A DNA stretch of 49,376 nt from Flaviaesturariibacter aridisoli (GTDB taxonomy: Bacteria; Bacteroidota; Bacteroidia; Chitinophagales; Chitinophagaceae), in contig NZ_SKFH01000028.1 in the NCBI RefSeq assembly GCF_004343705.1, forward strand, positions 1-49,376, in the 5' to 3' direction. Below, one piece after another: positions 41,641 to 49,258 of the stretch (positions are counted from its first letter, which is position 1; each line of letters starts with the position of its first letter). The notes beneath the pieces were generated by a model. That model was not told the origin of the DNA. It made no database searches and saw nothing but the letters and a program-made list of their open reading frames with translations. A program made the position numbers and the translations under genes.

Positions 41641-42333
41641 TCACTTGGGTTTTTTCATAATGATGTCCATCATCGGACTGTACTCCCAGAACTCCAGCTC
41701 GCTTTTCAGGTCGCGTCCCAACTCACGCCCGAATTCCCGCTGGTAGGCCCTGGTCACCTGTTGATAGTCTGTTTGTGTCGGAATTTCCAGGAACACCGCC
41801 CTAACTGCTTCTTCATCCGTCCCCGGAACACCCCAATAGGTTATGTCAAAGGCCGCTTTCAGTCGCCGCGCCCAGGCCTGGTATTGCTGCGGCCCAACCA
41901 AGGGTGCTCCCCCCTTCGATATTCGGTCCGGCTTGCCTGCCACAATGCCTAGCATCTCGCTGTATTCGCTCAGTGTCAGCTCGCTTTTGAGATCTGCCAT
42001 CAGGCTTCGGGCATAGAGCTTCTGGTAGGAATTAATCACCAGTTTGAACACCTCTTTGGACGGAATCATTCGAAGCACCTCGCGGACGGCCACCTTGTCG
42101 GTCCCCCACCCAAAAGCATTGTCGTTTTCAAATGCCATTTTTAGCTTCTGGGCATAGTAGGCAGCATTGGTATCGTCATAGGTTTTCTTTTCCTCTGACG
42201 TGGACCGCGCCTGCCGCACAATACTGCGACCGATGAAAAAGCTACCACTCAGGACCACAAGGCCAACCATTGAATAGGCCAGCTTTTCCTTAAGGGTGAA
42301 ACTTTCCTCTTCGTGCTGTTTGTGCTGCGGCAT
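41641..42333 (-). CDS. Membrane protein with two annexin-like repeats
   Basis: A 230-residue protein from ATG 42333, with one membrane helix near 19-41 (LAYSMVGLVVLSGSFFIGRS). Two homologous repeats follow. The second reads GTDEEAVRAVFLEIP, then VTRAYQREFGRELGRDLKSE. The first has FGWGTDKVAVREVLRMIP with SYQKLYARSLMADLKSELTL. These match the annexin-repeat pattern: GTDE calcium loop, AYxxxYGRxL and DLKSEL. Annexins bind acidic phospholipid membranes through calcium. Only two of the usual four repeats are present. The start further upstream (42399) is rejected since it would overlap the next gene. Confidence 0.75.
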   Translation of the reverse strand: MPQHKQHEEESFTLKEKLAYSMVGLVVLSGSFFIGRSIVRQARSTSEEKKTYDDTNAAYYAQKLKMAFENDNAFGWGTDKVAVREVLRMIPSKEVFKLVINSYQKLYARSLMADLKSELTLSEYSEMLGIVAGKPDRISKGGAPLVGPQQYQAWARRLKAAFDITYWGVPGTDEEAVRAVFLEIPTQTDYQQVTRAYQREFGRELGRDLKSELEFWEYSPMMDIIMKKPK

Positions 42334-42343
42334 GAATGATTGG

Positions 42344-42526
42344 TTATACGCCCAGGTATTTCTTGGCAAGTGCCGTCTTTGCCGGGTCGTGGTTGACAAT
42401 GTGGGCCAGCTTGGAAAGCTCCGTGGCCGAGAGCTTGCGCATGAGGGACGTCAGCGCAGTCATCTTGGAATCGGCCTCGGTTTGCGAAGCCGCATCAATG
42501 GAAATGTCGTAGTGGTACTTTTTCAT
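42344..42526 (-). CDS. Small helical hypothetical protein
   Basis: A 60-residue protein starting MKKYHYDISIDAASQTEAD, with a beta strand then two helices (TALTSLMRKLSATELSKLAH and DPAKTALAKKYLGV). No family recognised. It lies 10 bases upstream of the annexin-repeat gene and 3 bases downstream of the coiled-coil gene, so it is a genuine operon member by spacing. Confidence 0.65.
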   Translation of the reverse strand: MKKYHYDISIDAASQTEADSKMTALTSLMRKLSATELSKLAHIVNHDPAKTALAKKYLGV

Positions 42527-42529
42527 TCG

Positions 42530-43363
42530 TTAGAAGTTGATGTTTAAGGTTTTTGCGATTTGTTCCAGCAGCGCCGGATCTTGCGCAACGCGCCCCAGGA
42601 CAATGTTGAAGAGTTCGAACTGGCGCGGATCGAACCCCTCGGTGAGCTGGCGGAGAAAAGCGAGCTGACGCAGTTCATCCTCGCTTACCTCAGGCCCACT
42701 CTGCTCCTTCCGCTGGAAGCTCACTTCCGGCTCCGGTTGTGGGGCTTGCGGTTGCTGTAGTTGGCGCTCGCGGTCCTGATTGTCCTGAATCACCATACCT
42801 GCAAGTGCTTCGCCGCCCGGAAGCTTCGTGAGCATTTGCGGATTGCGCCGGACGATGCCTTCCAGAGCCACGGAAGCCAGTTCCGCAATGTTGACATTGC
42901 CGAGCTTGAACTTGTTCTCCTTGAGGTGCTGGATTTCCTTTTCCAGCTTTTCCGCGTATTCTTCCGACTCCTCCAGTTCCTCCTTTGCCGACTGCAACTC
43001 TTCGCGCAGGCGGGTCATTTCATATTCGCGGTCGCGGGCGGCCAGCTTTTCCTGGATGATATTGTCGATCTCACCAAGCGTACCTCCCTTGTCGATTTTG
43101 TTTCGCTGTACGGCAAAACAGTATTGGTCATTTCGGGGCGACAGGTTGGAGTTATAGATCAGGATCCGCACCTTCTCCGTGTCCTCGTTCATGTAGAACT
43201 CGTAGGTGTCAAACTCCTTAGGATCTTCAGTTTTCGCAACCACCTTGAGGTTGTCGACGAAAATCTCAAAGGGTTTGGCCATGCCCTTCTCCGCCTGCGC
43301 TTCCAAAAAGTGGCGCAGCTTGTCAATTTTCAGTTGGTCGTATACATCATTCGTTACGGGCAT
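42530..43363 (-). CDS. Coiled-coil hypothetical protein
   Basis: A 277-residue protein from ATG 43363 (MPVTNDVYDQLKIDKLRHF). The N-terminal 120 residues look like a compact alpha-beta domain with repeated Tyr/Phe. A strong coiled coil spans about 110-165 (RLREELQSAKEELEESEEYA), then a Pro/Gln-rich linker (QQPQAPQPEPEVSF) and a helical C-terminus. No family is recognised. It overlaps the 112-residue gene upstream by 17 bases with this start. The layout would suit a scaffold, fibre or assembly protein. Confidence 0.65.
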   Translation of the reverse strand: MPVTNDVYDQLKIDKLRHFLEAQAEKGMAKPFEIFVDNLKVVAKTEDPKEFDTYEFYMNEDTEKVRILIYNSNLSPRNDQYCFAVQRNKIDKGGTLGEIDNIIQEKLAARDREYEMTRLREELQSAKEELEESEEYAEKLEKEIQHLKENKFKLGNVNIAELASVALEGIVRRNPQMLTKLPGGEALAGMVIQDNQDRERQLQQPQAPQPEPEVSFQRKEQSGPEVSEDELRQLAFLRQLTEGFDPRQFELFNIVLGRVAQDPALLEQIAKTLNINF

Positions 43364-43685
43364 CGTTCGTTGAATTTTGCGGAATGGCTTGTAAAAGGCG
43401 TACACTGGTGGGCGAAACAGAAAGGTTGATCACCCGGATGTAGCCTCTGTGTTCGTACTGAATCTCCTGGGCCTGGTCGTCGCTCAGGTCATAAAGGCCC
43501 ACATCACTTTCAATACGTATGGAATCGCTCGTTTCCATCAGCACCAGAAGTTGACCATAGGCGATCAGCTCCCGCACCTCGCCCGGACGCAGCAGCAGGT
43601 GGCGAAGGCGAAGCAAATAGTGCTCACGATGCCCCATTTCCTGCATCCGGCGCCGGATATAGTCGAGTGCGATTTCACTTGTCAT
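43347..43685 (-). CDS. Hypothetical protein
   Basis: A 112-residue protein with an Arg-rich helical N-terminus (DYIRRRMQEMGHREHYLLRL) and a beta-rich C-terminus (ESDVGLYDLSDDQAQEIQYE and GYIRVINLSVSPTSVRLLQA). No family recognised. It overlaps its neighbours on both sides (11 bases upstream, about 17 downstream), as is common in compact virus operons. Confidence 0.65.
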   Translation of the reverse strand: MTSEIALDYIRRRMQEMGHREHYLLRLRHLLLRPGEVRELIAYGQLLVLMETSDSIRIESDVGLYDLSDDQAQEIQYEHRGYIRVINLSVSPTSVRLLQAIPQNSTNDARNE

Positions 43686-44175
43686 AAGGTGTGGCTTCGT
43701 ACCAGATAATCAGATTCAATTGATAGGTTATGTCCGGACCACCTTCGGGCATCCATTGATCGCGGTAGTACCCCTCCAGAATGGGCGCCTTTGTTGGCAC
43801 ATTTAGATTAACCGGGTACCGTTTGCGCCCCCGTAGCCATTCCTTCGGCCCCTCGCTTACAAAGGAGAAGTCGCCAAGACCAGAATTGACATCTGTGCTG
43901 AACACTTCCATTTGCAGGAAGATGTCAGAGGTGTCTGGACTTTGCAGCGATAGCGAACCTGCCTTATCACTCACTCCCACCACAAACAGCGGATCATAGG
44001 CCGGGAAGGCAGGCGGACTTCCTCCCAAAGGCAGCGCTGGAAGTGCGGATAACAGCATAACTGAAGCTTCGACACCTATGATTCGTTTTGCCAGGCCGGG
44101 CAAGGGCACCTGCAGGTAACGCAGGATTCCTTTTCGGTTAACCACTTCCTGGTGGATGATTGCCTGTTCCTTCAT
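43675..44175 (-). CDS. Beta-rich protein, candidate virion component
   Basis: A 166-residue protein with mostly beta-strand patterns: LRYLQVPLPGLAKRIIGVEA, IFLQMEVFSTDVN and, at the end, DITYQLNLIIWYEATPYDK. No family is recognised. It begins on the last base of the upstream gene (TAATG-type overlap) and follows another beta-rich protein. Two beta-rich genes directly behind the endolysin and the capsid candidate suggest jelly-roll structural proteins, but this rests on visual pattern only. Confidence 0.65.
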   Translation of the reverse strand: MKEQAIIHQEVVNRKGILRYLQVPLPGLAKRIIGVEASVMLLSALPALPLGGSPPAFPAYDPLFVVGVSDKAGSLSLQSPDTSDIFLQMEVFSTDVNSGLGDFSFVSEGPKEWLRGRKRYPVNLNVPTKAPILEGYYRDQWMPEGGPDITYQLNLIIWYEATPYDK

Positions 44176-44552
44176 TAAGAAATCGTTTCGAGGTCCAGGT
44201 AAATGGATATCCGATAGGGCACAAACTGCAAACGGGTGTCGGGCGTGTCCTTGTAGTCCACTTTCAGCTTGAAGTTTCCAGGTTGGACACCTCCAAGGTT
44301 GAAGTACCGTTCATTTGGAGAAACATTTAGCCCGCTCATGAGTAACTTTGTCTCGTAGTTCTCCGGAAACAGCTCGTCCCGGTTGAGCTCTACTTTTGCC
44401 GAACCCCGATAGAACATCAGGTCATCGCGGTCAGAAGTAAACAGGATGCCGTGCACCTTGACCACTGTCTTCTCCAACTCGAAAGTTTTAGAGAAGGTGC
44501 CTCCCGCCGCCGGCACATCGATATCATATCTTTTCTTGACTCTTTTTTCCAT
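44175..44552 (-). CDS. Small beta-rich protein, candidate virion component
   Basis: A 125-residue protein from ATG 44552 (MEKRVKKRYDIDVPAAGGTF). It alternates hydrophobic and polar residues throughout: FELEKTVVKVHGILFTSDRD, VQPGNFKLKVDY and FVPYRISIYLDLETIS, consistent with a single beta sandwich. No family recognised. The long frame to 44711 is rejected since it would run antisense-like through the endolysin gene. Together with the neighbouring 166- and 239-residue proteins it is a candidate capsid or vertex protein. Confidence 0.65.
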   Translation of the reverse strand: MEKRVKKRYDIDVPAAGGTFSKTFELEKTVVKVHGILFTSDRDDLMFYRGSAKVELNRDELFPENYETKLLMSGLNVSPNERYFNLGGVQPGNFKLKVDYKDTPDTRLQFVPYRISIYLDLETIS

Positions 44553-44562
44553 GTGTTCAGTA

Positions 44563-45096
44563 TTAGGCCGTGGTGATGCCTCCGGCGATTTTGTACACGG
44601 CCAGCAGGCTTTGTTTGCTCCGCTCCCTCTGGTTATAGCCCGCACCCGGCAGCGAGGCCCATTCCTTCCGGCATTTCGTGATTGCCGCTCCGAAGCGACC
44701 GGCCAATACATCGGACAGTGCCTTACGGCGGCGAATGAGCTCCACGGCGGCTTTATCTTGGCTTTCAGGTCCGAAGTCGGTTAGGCGGAGTTTACCGGAG
44801 ATCTCCGCCCAGGTCTTTCCGAGGATTTGATAGGCTCCGGCAGCGGTGGACGTGATACCTCCCTTTGTAATCGGCATGTTCGGATGCCAGTTCAGACTGG
44901 AAACCGTCCCCCCGCCGAATACCTTGCGATAGGCGTCCTTTCCAAACGTGCCCTCCGCGTACTGAATCATGACGAGAAAGGCCCTTAGGTTCTTTGCTTC
45001 TGTAGATGATTGCCCCATTGCTTTTGTCTTTCGGTAAAGAAGGAAGCATAGGGCCGGCACGGAGCCAGCCGCTATGAGCTTCCAGTTGGCTTTCAT
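44563..45096 (-). CDS. Lambda R-like endolysin (GH104 transglycosylase)
   Basis: This lytic transglycosylase cleaves the MurNAc-GlcNAc bond and forms anhydro ends. It matches phage lambda R at several blocks: AFLVMIQYAEGTFG (lambda AFLDMLAWSEGT, catalytic Glu), STAAGAYQIL (lambda STGAGRYQLL), FGPESQDKAAV and WASLPGAGYNQ (lambda WASLPGAGYGQ). The product from ATG 45096 has 177 residues and carries an N-terminal hydrophobic segment (LIAAGSVPALCFLLY) absent from lambda R, so it may be a signal-anchor-release type or virion-membrane enzyme. It lies just downstream of the capsid candidate. Confidence 0.9.
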   Translation of the reverse strand: MKANWKLIAAGSVPALCFLLYRKTKAMGQSSTEAKNLRAFLVMIQYAEGTFGKDAYRKVFGGGTVSSLNWHPNMPITKGGITSTAAGAYQILGKTWAEISGKLRLTDFGPESQDKAAVELIRRRKALSDVLAGRFGAAITKCRKEWASLPGAGYNQRERSKQSLLAVYKIAGGITTA

Positions 45097-45109
45097 AGGT
45101 CCCTGTTGC

Positions 45110-45829
45110 TTACGGGGTAGTGATGGTACCGTGCAGGCCGGTGTAGATGTAGGTATTTGCGGGAATGCCGTCCATGGATCCCAGCTCAATGGTCATCTCG
45201 ATGAGGATGTCATCGTGGATGAGGCGCGGGTTGGCGAGCTTGTAGTAGCCGATGGGCACATTCTTGTTGCCGGAGGTCTTGAAGACGATATTGGCCGTCT
45301 CGGGCACGATCTGCTTCTTGTTACTCTTGAGCGAGAACTCGCCGTTGGCAATAGCGTTGTAGTTCTCCAACCCCTTGAATTCCGTGGCAATGATCTTGTC
45401 CTTAGAGTTGTCGGCCGAGGTGCCCGCCAGGATGAAGATCCCGCTTACCAGGAAAGCCTGGTTCTTGGGCAGCTTGGCGTTCGAAAGGTTGCGCAGGCCA
45501 ATTTCCTTGTCGTCCTGCGTCTCGAACATTTTGATCGTTTTGGAGGTCACCGGCTTGATGGAGTAGATGGTGGAGTCGGCCAGGCGCAGCTCGCCTTTTA
45601 CCATGCCTTCCTTGATGTGGGCCGGCAGCTCGCCGAAGAACTTTTCCATTTCGGCACGCGAGCCTTTGGAAGAGGCCCCGGTGTTCGACATTTTATTGAT
45701 GGCCCGCATCCGCTTCAGCGGGTTCATGCGGCGGAGTGCGCCCAGCAGCTCGTTATCATCGACGCCTTCGATGCCCAGGAGTGCGCCCTGGTTGTTGTAT
45801 TCTTCTACGCCTTCGAGTAATCCTAACAT
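45110..45829 (-). CDS. Candidate major capsid protein (unrecognised)
   Basis: A 239-residue protein of no family I can name. The N-terminal 80 residues are helical and charged (NELLGALRRMNPLKRMRAIN). The rest is beta-rich: AFLVSGIFILAGTSADN, ANGEFSLKSNKKQIVPE and DDILIEMTIELGSMDGIPAN, ending TYIYTGLHGTITTP. Size, the soluble beta core, absence of catalytic motifs and position between membrane proteins and the endolysin make it the best capsid candidate. A 72-bp leader upstream contains a small AGCCT/AGGCT hairpin, which might give independent expression. A tail or fibre protein is an alternative. Confidence 0.55.
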   Translation of the reverse strand: MLGLLEGVEEYNNQGALLGIEGVDDNELLGALRRMNPLKRMRAINKMSNTGASSKGSRAEMEKFFGELPAHIKEGMVKGELRLADSTIYSIKPVTSKTIKMFETQDDKEIGLRNLSNAKLPKNQAFLVSGIFILAGTSADNSKDKIIATEFKGLENYNAIANGEFSLKSNKKQIVPETANIVFKTSGNKNVPIGYYKLANPRLIHDDILIEMTIELGSMDGIPANTYIYTGLHGTITTP

Positions 45830-45901
45830 GACATGAGGAGTTTGTTCCAGCCTATTGGCAGGCTAGAGGGTTAATTTTTGATTGTTGATTAATTGGATTC
45901 G

Positions 45902-46528
45902 TTAGAACATCCGTTCTTCCAGGTCACCGAATTCGCTGCCCACATCCCCGAACTCGTTGCTCACTTCGCCAAAATCCCGGTCTACGTCACCGAATTCGGA
46001 GTCTGGCAGCGCGCCCTGGAACTGGTAAGCACTATTGGCTACCTGTTCCTCGATAGCATTGAGTGCCGCGAGGTCGTTGTTCGGATACGAGAAGTACTGC
46101 AGGTTGCCAAAGCCACTGGTAGCCGCTCCGGCCGAAGCCTTTTTCATCAGCTTATCGATATAAAGCTTCTCAGAGAAGTTCTCCTTGTAAGCCTGCAGGC
46201 GGTCTTTCACGCCGTCAAAGCCCTCGAAGCCATTTACCGAGTTGCTTTTCTGGAATCCGTTCGCAGCCATCATCCCCAGGCCGAGTAGCTGGGTTAACTT
46301 ATTACCCGAGTAGTGGCCCAGGCCGGTTGTGACCACGCCGATGGCGAGGGAAGGCCTGCCGATGGCCGCACCGATGAGGCCGCCACCGAGCACGCAGACC
46401 AGGATATCCTTGCCGGTCTCAAGGGCCGTGTTTTTCATGTTTCCTTTGGTGGCCAGGGAGTCGAAGCCGCTCGTAAATTGCTTGCGCTGGGCCTGCTTTG
46501 TTTTTTTACGTGTTTTCCTTTTAGGCAT
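45902..46528 (-). CDS. Glycine-rich protein with EFGD repeats
   Basis: A 208-residue protein from ATG 46528. It starts with a very basic tail (MPKRKTRKKTKQAQRKQF), then a Gly-rich hydrophobic stretch with two possible membrane helices (LVCVLGGGLIGAAIGRPSLA and a following one), a helical middle, and a C-terminal acidic repeat: EFGDV, DFGEV, EFGDV, EFGDL at 7-residue spacing. Gly-zipper helices are found in membrane-penetrating virion proteins. No family is recognised. The start is 22 bases after the previous gene. Confidence 0.65.
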   Translation of the reverse strand: MPKRKTRKKTKQAQRKQFTSGFDSLATKGNMKNTALETGKDILVCVLGGGLIGAAIGRPSLAIGVVTTGLGHYSGNKLTQLLGLGMMAANGFQKSNSVNGFEGFDGVKDRLQAYKENFSEKLYIDKLMKKASAGAATSGFGNLQYFSYPNNDLAALNAIEEQVANSAYQFQGALPDSEFGDVDRDFGEVSNEFGDVGSEFGDLEERMF

Positions 46529-46550
46529 ATGGATCTTTTTTTGGTGTTGA

Positions 46551-48293
46551 TCAGATGAGGGCAACGACCTTCTTCTTTTTTTGATGAGGTTTGTTGGAGC
46601 GGTGGTGGTTCTTCCGCTTCTTTTTCGGAATTCCGGAAAGACCGCCGCCTGTTTTTGGTTTGCTGGCGGGAGCTGTCGGTGGATGCTTGGGCTTGAACAC
46701 GGCATAACCGATTGCTATTAGCCCAATCCCGCCCACTCCGATGGCAACCGGCTTCAGCCAACTTTTGTTTTTATCCCAAAAGCCTTCTTTTTGTGGCGGA
46801 GGCGGCGGATCGGTCGGTGGGGCAACAGCTGCCGCCGGCGGTGACGCATCATCGATTTGCGCAGGCGGTTCTACAGGCGCAACCGGTGCCGGGAAGTTGC
46901 CGCCCCCGTCGTCGCCACTGCCGCCTGTCCGGGTCATCGCATAAGAGGAGCCACCACCGCCCCCTTTTACAAATCCTTCATCCGCGGCTGCACTACCAGC
47001 GGGCGGCAAACCTGTACTTTCAACCGGAGGCACCGGAGTAGTGTCAGGCACAGGTGCCCCGCTTTCCGCCGCTTCATTTCGGGCAGGATCAAAATCCTCG
47101 GAATCCTTGGACTTCTTCTTGAAAACATCGCCGATTTGTTTCAGGGCCGCTACGATACCCGAAATCACACCGGCTGCAGCGGCGACCGAAGCCAGCGTGA
47201 TGGGTTCCCCCAGTTCGCCAAGCCCTTCGAAGCCTTCCACGTTTTCAGAGTGGTAGATCTCCGGACCCAGGAGCTGCGGAAGCGGTGTGGCGGTGTCCAT
47301 GTACTCGATGCCATAGATCGGCAGCTCACCCAGACCGGCCACTGCTTTGTCCCGGTTACCCTTGCCGCGGAGGATTGCCTTCTTAAGGTTGGCAACCTTT
47401 CCACCCGCACCGCTGAAAATGCGCTCCAGCTTTTCACGGGTAGCCACCAACCGCTGGAACTTAGCCGGGTCAATTCCTTTGGCAACGGCTTGTTCCTGGG
47501 TCAGGTATGACCAGCGCAGGCGCTTGGCGACGTTCTTTATGTTCAACTTCATGGATGCCAGCACACCGTTTCGAAGAAGAATGGTGGCCGGGTTGAACTT
47601 GTTTACTTTGGAAATAAGCTTTTTGAAAAAGCCCTTCTTCTTTGGCTTTTTGGGCTTAGGCCCCGAAGAGCCGCGTTTGTTTTTGGCTGCCGCGCCCATG
47701 CGTCGGGCAAAAAGTTTCCCCAGCTCGCCCATGTCATCGCTTTCGAAACCATTGAGATACTGTAGGTCCATCGGGTAGTCTTTTTTTTCTGAATAGGGTA
47801 CTTCGTAATCAAATTGGTCGGTCACGCAGTCGATCGTGATAGTGCCGCCCTGGTACGGCACCACCGGGTAAATGTGCTGGAAGTAGTCGCGGTGATACTT
47901 CGTGATGCGCAGGATGTGCGGGATGCCCAGGTTGGTCAGGATCGACGAGATGAATACCGAGTAGCAATCACAGTCCACCCCTGTTTTCCGGTCATGCCAG
48001 GCCCGGGCGGGGCTACGGATCTGCTCATAACCTTCCTGGTCCTTTTTGTAAGCAATATGCCGGTACACAAAGTGCCAGATCTTCGAGCAGGTTTCATACG
48101 TGTCCTTTCCCTTAAGCATTGCCGCAAGGCGCTTTGTATGGTCCAGCGTCTGGTGCACCACTTTGGGGATAAAGGCCACCGTGTCGGTTACCCCTGCATT
48201 TCTGCGGATTGTCCGGGTGCCCACTTCTGCAGCGGGAAAGAGATGGGTGTAGCCTTCACCGCTTTGGATGTTACGTTTTCTTGCCGCTTCCAT
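46551..48293 (-). CDS. Transglutaminase-like cysteine protease/membrane protein
   Basis: A 580-residue protein. Residues 60-165 are a transglutaminase-like domain: GVDCDCYSVFISSILTNLGI (Cys 108), FQHIYPVV (His 140) and ITIDCVTDQ (Asp 155), in the order Cys-His-Asp. A Lys-rich middle (about 205-235) is followed by a Gly/Ala hydrophobic stretch near 360-385, a long Pro-rich disordered segment, a membrane helix near 527-545 (AIGVGGIGLIAIGYAVF) and a basic tail. It is the first gene of the block seen here. Protease or crosslinking activity in virion maturation is inferred. Confidence 0.8.
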   Translation of the reverse strand: MEAARKRNIQSGEGYTHLFPAAEVGTRTIRRNAGVTDTVAFIPKVVHQTLDHTKRLAAMLKGKDTYETCSKIWHFVYRHIAYKKDQEGYEQIRSPARAWHDRKTGVDCDCYSVFISSILTNLGIPHILRITKYHRDYFQHIYPVVPYQGGTITIDCVTDQFDYEVPYSEKKDYPMDLQYLNGFESDDMGELGKLFARRMGAAAKNKRGSSGPKPKKPKKKGFFKKLISKVNKFNPATILLRNGVLASMKLNIKNVAKRLRWSYLTQEQAVAKGIDPAKFQRLVATREKLERIFSGAGGKVANLKKAILRGKGNRDKAVAGLGELPIYGIEYMDTATPLPQLLGPEIYHSENVEGFEGLGELGEPITLASVAAAAGVISGIVAALKQIGDVFKKKSKDSEDFDPARNEAAESGAPVPDTTPVPPVESTGLPPAGSAAADEGFVKGGGGGSSYAMTRTGGSGDDGGGNFPAPVAPVEPPAQIDDASPPAAAVAPPTDPPPPPQKEGFWDKNKSWLKPVAIGVGGIGLIAIGYAVFKPKHPPTAPASKPKTGGGLSGIPKKKRKNHHRSNKPHQKKKKVVALI

Positions 48294-48337
48294 GAAAGGG
48301 AATTACTTGGTAATAATGATCTCTTGTTTGACCCGTC

Positions 48338-49258
48338 CTAGAATAAGTTGACGGTTTTTAGATTGTTTTTAGATCCCTGGTTGCTGATTGCTTCCAGGGA
48401 TTTTTCATGGATAAAGTTCGGGGTTTTGTAGTGTAGGCTGAGGTGCGGTCTCTGGGTGTTGTAGATGTGGATGGATTGGGCCACTACTGTTCGCAGGCTT
48501 TGCAGATCGGGACAAGGTGTGAGCAGGAACTCGTCTTTGAGGATCCCGTTGATGCGTTCCGCCAGCGCGTTTTGATAGCAATCTCCTCCCTGCGTCATCG
48601 AGCAGAGCACGTTGCCGCTCTGTAATACTTCCTGATATGGTGCTGCGCAATATTGAATACCGCGATCGGAGTGGTGGATTAGCGGAAGGTTCGCTTTTCG
48701 CTGTTTCAAGGCCGTTTTCAGGGCACAGGCAACACCTTCTGTTGCCAGGCTATCGGATACGAAGTGCCCTACAATCTTGCGCGAGTAGGCGTCGGTGATC
48801 AGCGACAGGTAGGCGGTATTTTCCTTGGTTGTGACGTAAGTGATGTCGGCCACCCAGAGTTGTTCCGGACGCGTCAGCTCCAGGCCTTCGGTGCGGTTGG
48901 GATGCTTGCGCAACCAGTGTTTGGAGTTTGTCGTTTTCGTATAGCACTTACGCGGTTGCACCAACAGGTGCTCGCCCCGCAGGTAGTCGAACAGGGCGTC
49001 GCGCCCCAGCTTCAAGCCCCGGGTCTTTAGTTCGGGGGCAAGCAGGTAATGAAGCTTGCGGGTACCAAGACGGGGCATGAGCTGTCGCTTTTCCTGCACC
49101 AGGTGGCGTACAGGCGCCAGCCGAAGGGCGCGCACTTCATTGCGGCTGCGCTGCTGGTAAAAGGCTTGCCGTGAGATGCCAAGCAGCCTGCAGGCGCGGC
49201 TCAGGCTCAGCCGTCCTTGCGTTTGGAGGGTTTGGGCAGCTTGGCGCGCAACTTTTTT
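48338..49258 (-). CDS. IS3 transposase OrfB (DDE integrase domain)
   Basis: This is the catalytic part of an IS3 transposase, made as an OrfAB fusion by -1 frameshifting. It has an HTH_21-like region (SLSRACRLLGISRQAFYQ) and a DDE domain with Asp in LWVADITYV, Asp in LIHHSDRGIQY and Glu in NALAERINGILKDEF. The family C-terminus IHIYNTQRPHLSLHYKTP is present. The open frame extends to 49333, but the fusion joins at the slippery site (49252-49258), so I start the feature there. It appears intact. Confidence 0.93.
   Translation of the reverse strand, partial: KKVARQAAQTLQTQGRLSLSRACRLLGISRQAFYQQRSRNEVRALRLAPVRHLVQEKRQLMPRLGTRKLHYLLAPELKTRGLKLGRDALFDYLRGEHLLVQPRKCYTKTTNSKHWLRKHPNRTEGLELTRPEQLWVADITYVTTKENTAYLSLITDAYSRKIVGHFVSDSLATEGVACALKTALKQRKANLPLIHHSDRGIQYCAAPYQEVLQSGNVLCSMTQGGDCYQNALAERINGILKDEFLLTPCPDLQSLRTVVAQSIHIYNTQRPHLSLHYKTPNFIHEKSLEAISNQGSKNNLKTVNLF

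Noticed and set aside
44552-44711. N-terminal extension of the 125-residue protein
   Set aside because: It would overlap the endolysin coding region and has a composition unlike the rest; ATG 44552 leaves a normal 10-base gap.
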